Assembly: GCA_003241695.1 (NCBI GenBank) | Contig: QFPN01000006.1 | Coordinates: forward strand, 248,001 to 312,000 | Source of the DNA: Ancylobacter novellus | GTDB taxonomy: Bacteria; Pseudomonadota; Alphaproteobacteria; Rhizobiales; Methylopilaceae | Reading direction: 5' to 3' | Length of the DNA: 64,000 nucleotides | Shown: positions 7,747 to 17,180 of the stretch, piece by piece | How the letters are laid out: every line of letters starts with the position of its first letter | Numbering within the stretch: the stretch's first letter is position 1 | Position numbers and translations under genes: made by a program | The notes under the pieces: model-generated | Databases searched by the model: none | What the model was told of the DNA's origin: nothing | Seen by the model: the letters and a program-made list of their open reading frames with translations, nothing else

Positions 7747-10700
7747 ATGTCCGACCTTTCTGACCTGATCCTGTCTCTGACGCCCGAAGACGGTTCTTCC
7801 ATCGGTAACGGCGCAATGCTGGCGCTGGTGCGCGAGCAGATGCCCGATGTCGACGATGGCGATTATACCGCGGCGCGCGACGCCCTGATCGACAATGGGA
7901 TCTTGGGACGAGGCAGGGGGCGTGGCGGGTCAATCTTCCGTCTTCTCGACGATTCGGAAGATGCCGATGAAAGCGACGATGTGGACGACGACGGCGACGA
8001 TGAGGACTTTGAGCTAACCCACACTCAAGAAGTCACGCCGCGTCAACGACGACCCAAGGCCGCAAAAAAGGTGGCTCGCAGGTCGGGCGAAGCTGTAGAG
8101 GTGCTGAGCTATCGCCACGGCGAGAAACGTGTGAACAACCCCGAAGTCGGGATGGTCCACGCCAGTACGGACCCCGATGGCGAGAAAACAAACTGGGCAT
8201 ACGATCCGCATCTCGACCCGGTACTAAACTTTGATTTTAATCGTTCTGGGATAGAGAAGCTAATCGACGAGGCGCTTGCATCTGCTGATCTCGATGCAAT
8301 GCACAACGCTCTGACAGAATTAAAGCGACTTCAGGCGCCTTATCTGAACTGGACGGGGAAAGCGGAGCGAACGACATTTGAGGTCGATACCGTTTCGCTT
8401 CATGTCCATGAACGGGTTGATCCAGCAACAATTCTAGCCAACGCAGCAAAGTTGCTGAAGGGAAAGGACGCCGCGGCACAGTGGCGGCAGCTAGGACTGT
8501 TTGCCGCCCCCTTCGAGAATCTACCGCTTCGCCAGGCACTTGACTTTTACAAGCACGAGAAAGGTTGGTCGAATCGATTAGTGGCAGGTGACAGCCTCCT
8601 AGTTATGAACTCGTTGCTGACCAAGGAGAGCATGGGCGGCAAGGTACAGGCGATCTACATCGACCCGCCATATGGAATTAGATACGGGTCGAACTTTCAA
8701 CCATTCACGAATAAGCGCAATGTAAAAGATCGATCGGACGATGATCTAACTCAGGAACCTGAGATGATCAAAGCATTCCGTGATACTTGGGAACTCGGCA
8801 TTCACTCCTATCTTACTTATTTGCGCGATAGATTGCTAACTGCCCGCGAACTTTTGGCCGAAAGTGGTTCGGTGTTTGTGCAAATCTCGGAAGAAAATGT
8901 TCATCTCGTCCGTGGTATTCTCGACGAAATATTTGGATCCAAAAATTTCTTCGCAGATATTATTTTTGTTAAGGCTGGAGCACTTGGAGCAGCGCAGCTA
9001 CCGAGGCGAAACGACTATATAATATGGTACGCCAAAGATAAGGCCAAAGCTAAATACCATCAGATATTTATTGAGAAAGACGCCGAAGAAGATATCGGCG
9101 CGTACCGCCTCGTTGAAGAAACCAGTGGAGCGGTCCGCGGCCTAAAATCGAGTGACGATTTACGTGAAGTAAGGCCGCTACGCCATGTCTTGATGACCAA
9201 ACCAGGCCCTGGGCAGAAGTATGATTATGAGTTCCAAGGGCGAACTATAGACTCCGGCGACCGCTGGTGGGGCTTCCCCCCTGAGAGCATGCCGCGCCTC
9301 GTGAAATCAGGGCGCATTGCGCCGAGTGGTAGGGATAGCAAGCGCTACCTTGACGACTTCCCAGCAAGCTATCTGTCTAATCTCTGGATTGATACCGCAA
9401 CAGGCAGCGGCATGGGGAAAATCTATGTCGTCCAGACAAATGACAAAGTTGTCGAACGCTGCCTCTTGATGACCACAGACCCCGGCGATCTAGTGCTTGA
9501 TCCGACCTGCGGTTCCGGCACAACCGCTGTCGTCGCCGAGAAATGGGGGAGACGCTGGATCACCTGCGACACGTCCCGGGTCGCGATTACTCTCGCCAAG
9601 CAGCGGCTGATGACCGCCAGCTTCGATTACTACAGCCTACGCTATCCGGATGAGGGACTGACGGGGGGATTTGTGTACGAGACGGTGCCGCACATCACGC
9701 TGAAGAGCATCGCCAACAACCCCGATATCGACACCATCTACGCAGAGGAACATCCAAAAATCACGGCAGCGCTGACAAAGCTGAATGCCGCGCTCACAGC
9801 CGCCCGTCCAAAGCCCCTCAAACCTGGGCAAGGCGCGCGCAAGGGTAAGCCTGTGGATTTCACCAAAGGCGACACCCTGTATGAATGGGAGGTGCCGTTC
9901 GACTGGCCAGCGGACTGGCCGGAACCTGCGCGATCGCCCTTCGAAGCCTTTCATACCGCCCGGCAGACAATGCAGCGTCGCATTGACCAATCCATCGCCG
10001 ATCATGCTGAACAGGAAACGCTTTACGACAAGCCTTCCAAGGACTCGAACAAGCTCCGCATCTGCGGGCCCTTCTCTGTCGAAGCGGTTCCGGCACCGAC
10101 CGTCCTTTCGCTTGACGAAAGCATGTCGCCGCAAGAGGCCGATGAAAGCGTAGCCCGTTCTGGTGAAACCTCGCGTCAGGCAATGTGGCGCGACGAGCTC
10201 CTCAAGACGGGTGTGCGCGGTAAAAATGGAGCAACGCTCCGTTTCGCTGAGTTTGAAACCGTGCCCGGGCTGAAGCACATCCATGCCACCGGATCATTAG
10301 CAGAAACAGGCGAGCAGGTGGAACTCGCGTTGACTGAGGCCGAAACCCTGCGGCCATCGCCCAAATTCATCCTGTTCTGCGCCTTTACCTTCGACCCCGA
10401 GGCCGCGAAGGACATCGACGAGGTCAACTGGCCGGGCGTGACCCTCCTGAAAGCGCAGATGAATACAGACCTTTTGACCGAAGATCTGAAGAAAGGCCGT
10501 AGTTCCAACCAGTCTTTCTGGCTGATGGGCCAGCCGGATACGGAGCTACGTAAACGCAAGGACGGATTGTGGGAGGTCGAAGTCAATGGCTTCGACTATT
10601 TCGATCCACGTAAAGGCGATCTGGTTTCCGGCGGGACAAAGCAGATCGCCATGTGGTCGCTGGACGTGGACTATGACAATCGCTCCCTGATGCCACACCA

Positions 10701-10905
10701 AGTATTCTTCCCAATGGCAGATGCAAAGGGCGGCTGGAATCGCCTGCGCAAGACTGTGCGCGCCGAACTAGACGAAGATTTGTTGGAGCAGTTTCACGGG
10801 ACCGTCTCGCTGCCTTTTGCAGCAGGCGAGAACCGACGTGTCGCGGTCAAAATAGTGGACGACCGGGGGATCGAGTCGATCAAAATTATGCCGCTCGAAA
10901 GCTGA
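7747..10905 (+). CDS. Type III-like site-specific DNA-methyltransferase (Mod)
   Basis: This is a 1052-residue adenine-type DNA methyltransferase. The catalytic DPPY motif is at residues 306-309 and the SAM-binding DPTCGSG motif at 585-591; that order defines the beta class used by type III Mod subunits. The stretch between them is the target-recognition region. Unusually, the protein begins with a winged-helix-like segment (~1-65) and a very acidic linker (~68-90, DDSEDADESDD and similar). The C-terminal ~400 residues presumably bind the restriction subunit. An ATG at 7747 was chosen; a TTG at 7711 in frame is less likely. The restriction gene starts 6 nt after the stop. The target-recognition region is visibly AT-rich. 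Confidence 0.85.
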   Translation: MSDLSDLILSLTPEDGSSIGNGAMLALVREQMPDVDDGDYTAARDALIDNGILGRGRGRGGSIFRLLDDSEDADESDDVDDDGDDEDFELTHTQEVTPRQRRPKAAKKVARRSGEAVEVLSYRHGEKRVNNPEVGMVHASTDPDGEKTNWAYDPHLDPVLNFDFNRSGIEKLIDEALASADLDAMHNALTELKRLQAPYLNWTGKAERTTFEVDTVSLHVHERVDPATILANAAKLLKGKDAAAQWRQLGLFAAPFENLPLRQALDFYKHEKGWSNRLVAGDSLLVMNSLLTKESMGGKVQAIYIDPPYGIRYGSNFQPFTNKRNVKDRSDDDLTQEPEMIKAFRDTWELGIHSYLTYLRDRLLTARELLAESGSVFVQISEENVHLVRGILDEIFGSKNFFADIIFVKAGALGAAQLPRRNDYIIWYAKDKAKAKYHQIFIEKDAEEDIGAYRLVEETSGAVRGLKSSDDLREVRPLRHVLMTKPGPGQKYDYEFQGRTIDSGDRWWGFPPESMPRLVKSGRIAPSGRDSKRYLDDFPASYLSNLWIDTATGSGMGKIYVVQTNDKVVERCLLMTTDPGDLVLDPTCGSGTTAVVAEKWGRRWITCDTSRVAITLAKQRLMTASFDYYSLRYPDEGLTGGFVYETVPHITLKSIANNPDIDTIYAEEHPKITAALTKLNAALTAARPKPLKPGQGARKGKPVDFTKGDTLYEWEVPFDWPADWPEPARSPFEAFHTARQTMQRRIDQSIADHAEQETLYDKPSKDSNKLRICGPFSVEAVPAPTVLSLDESMSPQEADESVARSGETSRQAMWRDELLKTGVRGKNGATLRFAEFETVPGLKHIHATGSLAETGEQVELALTEAETLRPSPKFILFCAFTFDPEAAKDIDEVNWPGVTLLKAQMNTDLLTEDLKKGRSSNQSFWLMGQPDTELRKRKDGLWEVEVNGFDYFDPRKGDLVSGGTKQIAMWSLDVDYDNRSLMPHQVFFPMADAKGGWNRLRKTVRAELDEDLLEQFHGTVSLPFAAGENRRVAVKIVDDRGIESIKIMPLES

Positions 10906-10911
10906 TTTGAC

Positions 10912-13707
10912 ATGTCCCTGATCATCAATTCGCCATTCGTTTGCCCCGAGCAGCATTGGATCGAAAGCAAAAGCGGAAAGCTTGAAATCAAGCCATCGCG
11001 ACGGCCCGCGAGTTATGAGATTTTCGACGCACGTAACAACACCAAACGCACCGAAGAATTAGGCCTGGTAAACACGATCCGGGCACGCGTAGATCAATGG
11101 CGGAACGACGGTTGGCCGGGCGTCACGATCGTCACCCGCAAACTACTCGAGCACTGGAACGACGGCAGCGCGCGACAGCACCAGTTCTATTTTTGTCAGA
11201 TCGAAGCTATCGAGACATTGATCTGGTGGGTGGAAGGTGCCGAAGCCTACAAGCAGGGCATTGCAATTCCTGGCGATGGCGGCTCGTGGGAGCGCCTGTG
11301 CAACAAGATGGCGACAGGTGCAGGCAAGACTACGGTGATGGCGATGATCATCACTTGGCAGGTCCTAAATGCCCTGACCTATCCAAAGCGGAACAAGGAT
11401 TTCAGCCGCGCCGTCTTTATAGTCGCGCCGGGATTGACCGTGAAGGAACGCCTTCGCGTCCTGATGCCAAGCGAAGGAAGCTACTACGACGAATTCAATT
11501 TGTGCCCGTCGGAGGCTCTGCGTCAAAAGCTGAATCACGCAGAGGTTTTGATCGAAAATTGGCACACATTGATGCCGCTGAAGGACAAGGAGCGATTGGT
11601 CATAAAGAAGGGGCGCGAGTCCGCGGAAGCCTTCACACGACGCGTGCTCGGCAACCTCGCCAGACATAAGAATATCATCGTCATCAACGACGAAGCGCAC
11701 CATGCATATCGTAAGCCACCCGAAGTAAAGATCAGCAAAAAAGCGGCGGAGGAGCACGGCATCGACCTGGACGAGGCGACTCGATGGATAGAAGGTCTTG
11801 ACCGTATCCATAATACTCGGAGTATCCAGCGGTGCTTCGACCTCTCGGCCACGCCTTTCGCTCCCACTGGAAAGAAGAGCACCGAAACAGCGCTGTTCGA
11901 TTGGATCGTGTCAGATTTCGGCTTGAATGATGCGATCGAGGCGGGACTGGTTAAAACGCCACGCGTTGTTGTCCGTGACGATGCCATCCCAAATGCTAAG
12001 ACGCTGCGATCAAAACTTTACCACATCTACCGTGATCCATCCGTTTCGGAAGATCTAAACCGAGCTAAAGCGCAGCCGCATGAGGCTCTACCGAAGCTGG
12101 TCCAAGACGCTTACACCCTGCTCGGTGCCGACTGGCGCGAAGCTCGGGCGAAGTGGCTTGAGGCTGGGCATCACTCTCCGCCCGTCATGCTTACGGTGTG
12201 TAACCGGACGGAGACGGCCGCTCGCGTAGAGAACTACTTCAACAAGGGCGATGCTCATTGGCCGGAGCTACACGCGCCGACGCGTACGCTTCGGGTGGAC
12301 TCCAAAGTGATGGAGAAAGCGGAAATCGGAGAGACTGCTTCATCCGACAAGGACTACGAGGCGCATCTTAAAGCTATCATCAACGCCGCACGTATCCCTG
12401 AGAACAGCCGGGAACGGCTCCTCGCATTAAAAAAGGAGGAGTTGCTGCGTGAGATCGTGGACAACGTCGGAAAGCGGAACGGAGCGGGTCAGGATCTGCA
12501 GAATGTCACATCCGTGGCGATGCTGTCGGAAGGGTGGGACGCCAAAAACGTGACGCACATCATGGGGTTGCGGGCTTTCACGTCACAACTTCTGTGCGAA
12601 CAGGTCGTCGGCCGCGGTCTGCGTCGGGTGTCGTACGACAGGGATGAGGACGGCTTGTTCCTTCCTGAATATGTGAACGTCTTCGGCGTGCCGCTCTCGA
12701 TCTCCGAAACGGGCGAAGGGGGAGAGCCTCCACCGCCCCCGAAGCCAACCACGCAGATCGAGGTACTACTCGATCGAGCTCATCTGGAACTGCGCTGGCC
12801 GAATGTGTTGAGGATCGAAACGGTTGTCAGGCCGCTGCTCATCATTGATTGGGCGACTGTACCTCCGCTGATGCTCGATCCCGCTGGCACACCAATCAGT
12901 GCGGACCTCGCGCCTGCTCTAGGCGGCGCGACTGACATGAGCAAAGTGACCGCGATTGACCTCGAAAAGCTTCCAGACGGATTTCGTCTACAGCGGCTTG
13001 TTTTCCAGGCCGCTCGGAAGGCGCTCGAAGAGCTCAGCCATGGCTTTACTGGCACCCGCGAGTACCTTGCGGCGCAAATGGTCAGGATTGTCGAGGCCTT
13101 CCTTAAGTCCGACCGCATCTCAATCCCCTCTTTGTTTCACTCCGACCCTCTCCGGCGACGAATACTTATCGCGCTCAATATCGATCTCGTTGTGCAGCAC
13201 GTGCTGAAATATGTGTCCGAGCGCAATGCGGAACGTCTAACGCCAGTTTTCGATGAAGAAAATCCAATTGGCGCAACGGGCCAGATGCGCACCTGGTACA
13301 CCAGCAAGCCATGCACTTCGACGATCAAGTCCCACATCAGCCATATGGTTGCGGACTCGGGATGGGAAGGACACGCAGCTAACATCTTCGAAAAGAACGA
13401 AGACGTCTCAGCGTATGCGAAGAACGACCATATTGGTTTTCAAATCTACTATATGTGGGCAGGCTCTAGGCGCCGATATCTGCCGGATTTTCTTATAAGT
13501 CTTAAGAATGGAACGATCCTTGCGCTGGAAATCAAAGGAACTGACAGTCCACAAAATGTTGCCAAGCGAGATGCGTTGGCCGAATGGGTTAAGGCCATTA
13601 ATTCAGCGGGCGGCTTCGGCCACTGGGCTTGGGATGTGGCGTTCAAGCCAAGCGCCATTCAAGACATCATCATGAAGCACTCGGCGGTGCCTGAACCTGC
13701 GGCTTAG
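10912..13707 (+). CDS. Type III-like restriction endonuclease subunit (Res)
   Basis: The 931-residue product is a superfamily 2 helicase joined to a nuclease. Helicase motifs are ATGAGKTT (134-141), DEAH (260-263), SATPF (312-316) and QVVGRGLR (564-571). The C-terminal PD-(D/E)XK nuclease has Asp859 in LPDFLIS and Glu873-Ile-Lys875 in LALEIKG. It should translocate on DNA and cut unmethylated DNA when bound to the Mod partner encoded 6 nt upstream. The length and layout recall the large type III-like Res proteins that some databases name after BPTD_3080 (from memory, not checked). All key residues are present, so the system appears intact. Confidence 0.85.
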   Translation: MSLIINSPFVCPEQHWIESKSGKLEIKPSRRPASYEIFDARNNTKRTEELGLVNTIRARVDQWRNDGWPGVTIVTRKLLEHWNDGSARQHQFYFCQIEAIETLIWWVEGAEAYKQGIAIPGDGGSWERLCNKMATGAGKTTVMAMIITWQVLNALTYPKRNKDFSRAVFIVAPGLTVKERLRVLMPSEGSYYDEFNLCPSEALRQKLNHAEVLIENWHTLMPLKDKERLVIKKGRESAEAFTRRVLGNLARHKNIIVINDEAHHAYRKPPEVKISKKAAEEHGIDLDEATRWIEGLDRIHNTRSIQRCFDLSATPFAPTGKKSTETALFDWIVSDFGLNDAIEAGLVKTPRVVVRDDAIPNAKTLRSKLYHIYRDPSVSEDLNRAKAQPHEALPKLVQDAYTLLGADWREARAKWLEAGHHSPPVMLTVCNRTETAARVENYFNKGDAHWPELHAPTRTLRVDSKVMEKAEIGETASSDKDYEAHLKAIINAARIPENSRERLLALKKEELLREIVDNVGKRNGAGQDLQNVTSVAMLSEGWDAKNVTHIMGLRAFTSQLLCEQVVGRGLRRVSYDRDEDGLFLPEYVNVFGVPLSISETGEGGEPPPPPKPTTQIEVLLDRAHLELRWPNVLRIETVVRPLLIIDWATVPPLMLDPAGTPISADLAPALGGATDMSKVTAIDLEKLPDGFRLQRLVFQAARKALEELSHGFTGTREYLAAQMVRIVEAFLKSDRISIPSLFHSDPLRRRILIALNIDLVVQHVLKYVSERNAERLTPVFDEENPIGATGQMRTWYTSKPCTSTIKSHISHMVADSGWEGHAANIFEKNEDVSAYAKNDHIGFQIYYMWAGSRRRYLPDFLISLKNGTILALEIKGTDSPQNVAKRDALAEWVKAINSAGGFGHWAWDVAFKPSAIQDIIMKHSAVPEPAA

Positions 13708-13720
13708 CGGTCAGCGACCG

Positions 13721-14809
13721 TCATGCGGCCCTTCTCCTCGAACCCCGTTTGGGCATCGTCGCGACATACGCAGTCCACACCGCATCGAGGTTTAGGCCGC
13801 CGTCTATCGCTTCTCGGACCCGTCGCACCGCTTTCTCAGAAAAACGTCGAGGCTTCTGCTTGTCCGACAGAACGAACTCTCTGGAGCATTCCGCATCAGC
13901 ATCCAAGCCAAGATGGGCCCGAACCGCAAAGCTGCGGTTTGGTGTTAACCGCACTCGGCGCGCGAGCTGCGTCGCCGTGTATGGGTAACGGTTCAGCATG
14001 TCGACCTCGCGGATTGCGCCAGCCTCCGATGGATCGTCGCCGGCGGCAATTCGTACAGGAGCGCCCTCCTTTTTCGTGAATCGCACTTTTACGGTCGGCC
14101 CTTCGCCAGACTTGTCCATCTGGACGGTGGCAAGGCGAGGGAAAACAACCCCGATACCTTTGCCATCACGCACAGCTTTCTCAATGCGATCCACGTCGCG
14201 CTTAGTGATGCTGACGCCTTCCTTTACCAAACCTTCCATAGCAAGCAGTGCGCGGATCCTGCCTCGCGCCTCGTCCCTGCGACGGTTCCCAGGCTTCAGC
14301 AATCTGCCGATGAGCTCGTATTCGCGGTCAATCAAGAAATCAAAGTCGTTGATGGGCAGGGTCGACACAGGAAGGACCCGCCCTGGTATGTGGGCGTTTA
14401 GGTCGTCACCAAGCTTGCGCTGAAGGTATGCATCAAACGCGGTGATCAACGCCCTGGTCTGGAGGAAAAGGATCTCCTCTTCGACGAAGACGAACCAATG
14501 TTGTGCCTCGTCACGCAAAGCGTCGACCGTCCGAAACACCCCGGCCTCGCTCTCGGTGAGGTCGTGGTTCGCAACGCAAAGATTGAGGCAACGCTTGAAG
14601 CCGATCGAGGTGCTGCTTTTCTTGTCGAACACCTGAAACTGCGCCTGCCGCATGACGGCTTTCAGCAACATCTCCGAGGCGTGCTGGAGGTGCAGCAGGA
14701 CGGAGTCAACGCGGCCGGAGTCATCGTAGGAATTGAAGGTCGCCATCGCCGTCCGCAACGAACAGATGGCTTTCCCCTTCAGTATCTTGGCGTCGCGCTT
14801 AAGCGCCAT
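13721..14809 (-). CDS. DUF3644-like protein
   Basis: The 362-residue product begins with a helical domain (~25-140) containing LLHLQHASEMLLKAVM, then TESEAGVFRTVDALRDEAQHW. This layout resembles the DUF3644/HEPN-like group of proteins often found beside restriction systems. The C-terminal half carries a basic, Arg-rich end (KRGSRRRAA) that could bind nucleic acid. It faces the restriction gene, with only 13 nt between the two stops. The family assignment rests on resemblance and has not been searched. Whether it modifies, limits or is independent of the type III system cannot be told. Confidence 0.55.
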   Translation of the reverse strand: MALKRDAKILKGKAICSLRTAMATFNSYDDSGRVDSVLLHLQHASEMLLKAVMRQAQFQVFDKKSSTSIGFKRCLNLCVANHDLTESEAGVFRTVDALRDEAQHWFVFVEEEILFLQTRALITAFDAYLQRKLGDDLNAHIPGRVLPVSTLPINDFDFLIDREYELIGRLLKPGNRRRDEARGRIRALLAMEGLVKEGVSITKRDVDRIEKAVRDGKGIGVVFPRLATVQMDKSGEGPTVKVRFTKKEGAPVRIAAGDDPSEAGAIREVDMLNRYPYTATQLARRVRLTPNRSFAVRAHLGLDADAECSREFVLSDKQKPRRFSEKAVRRVREAIDGGLNLDAVWTAYVATMPKRGSRRRAA

Positions 14810-14987
14810 TCTAGCTCCGCCGATTCGAGGACGGCACCATTCTAGTTGTCCGGAGGCCGGGTTGCGCGTCGCCGCTCTACGCTCTCCCCAACTTCGCCCA
14901 GCTACGAGCTTTCAGCCAGACGGCTGACTTTGCCGGGCCCGCCCCCGGCGGTAGCCCGGAAGGAATGCGGACCCTCGTAAACGCGAA

Positions 14988-15008
14988 CAGGCGCCTCTTG
15001 GGCGCCTG
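14988..15008 (-). terminator. Hairpin downstream of cytosine methyltransferase
   Basis: CAGGCGCC and GGCGCCTG form a perfect 8-bp stem with a 5-nt loop 27 nt after the stop of the methyltransferase gene. On the minus strand a weak TTCGCGTTT tract follows. A possible intrinsic terminator. The rest of 14810-15034 shows nothing else. Confidence 0.45.
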
Positions 15009-15034
15009 CCGCTGGTATGAGGGGGTGAGAAGTC

Positions 15035-16288
15035 CTACGACGCCTCGACCCCGGCCACGGCCTGCGATACCGCTCCGGTCGACTGACCGATCGACAGCCG
15101 CCGCCAGCCGTCGGGATCCTCGGTTTCCCGGGCGATGGTCTCGAACGCATCGTGTTCGGCCGCGGCCTCGTCCTTCTCCTCCTGCCGGGCGAGGCGGTAG
15201 ACCGCGAGCCTGGCGAAGTCCTCGTTCGTCGGCGAGGCCTCCCACGCAGCCACGAGGGCGCGCTCGATGCGCTCTCCGACCCAGCGGATCATGGGAACGG
15301 GCATGCTGTTGCCCATCAGCTTCGACCGCGCCGTGTCGGAGAGCATGACCCCCTTCATCGGAACCTCGGTCCACTGGCCCGAGAAGCCAAGCAGCCGCTC
15401 CTCTTCCGCGACCATGGTCTTGCGCAGCACCGGGCCGTCGGTGGTCTGGTAGGCGACGTAATTCATCCGCCCGCCGGCCGAGGCCCGGGCCGTGATCGTC
15501 GGGAACAGGCCCTCGCGGACCGTCTCGCCGTCGACCACGCCGAAAACGGGGCCGACGATGGTCTCCGTCCTCAGGCGGGGGATCCGGTATCGGAAACCGG
15601 GCTGCCGAGGACGATCTCCATCGCCGCCTGCGGCATGGGCTTCCCGCGCCGCGTCGAGCGCTTGATGATCGAGGCCTTCGCCTTCGCACTCGGCAAGGAC
15701 ATCGAAGGCGTCGACCGCGGGGTTACGACTTGCGACAACGATGACGCGGTCGCGGACCGAGGCGAGGCCGAAGTGTTGGGCGCCGAGGCGTCGCCACGCG
15801 ACAGAACGGCGGGGTCCATACACCACACCGCAGTCCGTCCATTTCTTCCCTGCAGGCTGAAGCGGACCCCCTTCTTCCCCGGCCAGTCCTGCCAAGAGGC
15901 AGCCGAAGGCGTTGTCGCGTCCGACGACGAGGACGCCGGGGACGTTTTCCCAAACAAGGATTTCGGGGTCGAGATCATCAACTAGCTCCACGTATCTGAG
16001 GGTGAGGCGGCCGCGGGGGTCGGAAAGCTCGCCCCGCTTGCCAGCTATCGAGAAGGCCTGGCAGGGGCTGCCCCCTATGAGGACGTCGATCCGGCCGGCC
16101 CGGCGGGCGCGGTCGGCGAAGTCGACGGCCGTCACGTCGCCGAGGTTAGCGGCCTCGGGGACGCGCTCGGCAAGGACGGCGCAGGCCGTCGGCTCGACCT
16201 CCGCGACCCAGCGCGTGCGCCATCCGAGCGGTCCCCAGGCCGCGCTCGCGGCCTCCACGCCGCTGAAGAGGCTTCCGAAGTTGATCAT
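15035..16288 (-). CDS. C5-cytosine DNA methyltransferase
   Basis: The 417-residue product is a Dcm-type enzyme that transfers methyl from SAM to cytosine C5 in DNA. The SAM-binding motif I (LFSG near residues 7-10), the catalytic Cys76 in GGSPCQAFS, the ENVPG motif (114-118), RDRV (179-182) and the late GNSMPVPM (326-333) are all present and in order. The C-terminal ~70 residues are a Glu/Ala-rich extension beyond the usual fold. No restriction partner is adjacent, so it may be a solitary or phage-type methyltransferase that protects a mobile element. Its base composition is much more GC-rich than the type III genes next to it. Confidence 0.9.
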   Translation of the reverse strand: MINFGSLFSGVEAASAAWGPLGWRTRWVAEVEPTACAVLAERVPEAANLGDVTAVDFADRARRAGRIDVLIGGSPCQAFSIAGKRGELSDPRGRLTLRYVELVDDLDPEILVWENVPGVLVVGRDNAFGCLLAGLAGEEGGPLQPAGKKWTDCGVVYGPRRSVAWRRLGAQHFGLASVRDRVIVVASRNPAVDAFDVLAECEGEGLDHQALDAAREAHAAGGDGDRPRQPGFRYRIPRLRTETIVGPVFGVVDGETVREGLFPTITARASAGGRMNYVAYQTTDGPVLRKTMVAEEERLLGFSGQWTEVPMKGVMLSDTARSKLMGNSMPVPMIRWVGERIERALVAAWEASPTNEDFARLAVYRLARQEEKDEAAAEHDAFETIARETEDPDGWRRLSIGQSTGAVSQAVAGVEAS

Positions 16289-16379
16289 GCGAATCCTTTC
16301 CCCGAGTCCTTGACGCGAGCCCTACCCGGGGACCTCCGAAGGGCCCGTTCAGGGGGTCCGTAAAATTCGAGACATTCCG

Positions 16380-16420
16380 GCCAATCCACACACGGTTCGA
16401 CGTTTCGTGTGTGGATTGGC
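16380..16420. repeat. Perfect 15-bp inverted repeat upstream of methyltransferase
   Basis: GCCAATCCACACACG (16380-16394) and its exact complement (16406-16420) flank an 11-nt loop. The site lies 92-132 nt upstream of the cytosine methyltransferase start, on the side from which that gene is transcribed. It could be a regulator-binding palindrome or an RNA hairpin in the leader. Confidence 0.7.
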
Positions 16421-16424
16421 GCAT

Positions 16425-16472
16425 TTCGGCGATTCTCCCACGCAGGGGCGTCGCCGTGGCAGAATCGCCGAA
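16425..16472 (-). terminator. Bipartite hairpin after minus-strand unknown gene
   Basis: TTCGGCGATTCT (16425-16436) pairs with AGAATCGCCGAA (16461-16472), and CCACG/CGTGG pair inside the loop. The structure begins 1 nt after the stop of the gene ending at 16474, so it is a good terminator candidate, although no T-run follows. Confidence 0.5.
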
Positions 16473-16473
16473 T

Positions 16474-17052
16474 TCAGGCGGCCCAGAGCCGCCCGTCGGT
16501 CCAGCCGCGGCGGCCGTTCCGGCGCTCGAAGGACCAGCAGTTCCCCGAGTCCAGCGGCTCCCACTCGGTCGCCCAGACCCGGCCGACCTGCCGCACCGCG
16601 AGGCGGCCGCGCTCGCCGTCGAGCATCTCGACCTGCGCCTCGATCTTCCGCGGCCCGGAGTAGCCGGCCGACAGCACCCGGCGGATCCCGAGCGGGACCC
16701 CAGCGGGAAGCTCGGCGTGTAGCGCCGCGAGGACCACGGCCTCGGCGCGGCCGCCGGCCGGGGCCTCGAGGCCGCGCATCTCGGCGATCGCGTCCGCCCG
16801 TCCCCGGGCCTCGTCGCGCCTTGCCCCGCGGGCGATCATCACCCCGGTCTCAAGCTCGCCGAGGTCGACGGTCGCCGCGGCATGGACCACGCGGATCTCG
16901 CCACCCTCGCGGGACGCGACCCAGCAGCCCCTGTCGTCGGCGTGCGCGATGGCGCTCCCGAGGTCATCCCAGCCGCAGACGGGCGGACGGGCGCAGAAGA
17001 GGTCGCACGCGTCGCGGACCTCGTAGCGGCCCCAGTCCCTCGATCTCTTCAT
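16474..17052 (-). CDS. Hypothetical protein, accessory region
   Basis: The 192-residue product has no signal peptide, membrane segment or motif that I recognise. The first half is a mixed alpha/beta region with DLGELETGVMIARGARRDEA, and the C-terminus is rich in Trp, Gly and Arg (WEPLDSGNCWSFERR). The ATG at 17052 was chosen as the shortest well-behaved start; the in-frame extension is Arg/Gly-rich and looks noncoding. It is followed by a long hairpin and then the cytosine methyltransferase on the same strand, so the two may once have been one unit. Its codon usage matches the other very GC-rich accessory genes nearby. Confidence 0.5.
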   Translation of the reverse strand: MKRSRDWGRYEVRDACDLFCARPPVCGWDDLGSAIAHADDRGCWVASREGGEIRVVHAAATVDLGELETGVMIARGARRDEARGRADAIAEMRGLEAPAGGRAEAVVLAALHAELPAGVPLGIRRVLSAGYSGPRKIEAQVEMLDGERGRLAVRQVGRVWATEWEPLDSGNCWSFERRNGRRGWTDGRLWAA

Positions 17053-17180
17053 GGCGCTCTCCCGTCGGCCGCCCCCGCGACCTCGGGACAAGCATGTGCC
17101 GCCGGCGGAACTCGCACGAGTCCTTCTGGATCCATTCCCGCCGGCGGCGCACCTCTGGAGCGTCAACAGGGGGAGACACG

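Noticed and set aside
16407..17180. Longer N-terminal version of the plus-strand 208-residue protein
   Set aside because: The extension is Arg/Gly-rich and antisense to another gene; the GTG at 17181 has a strong ribosome-binding site.
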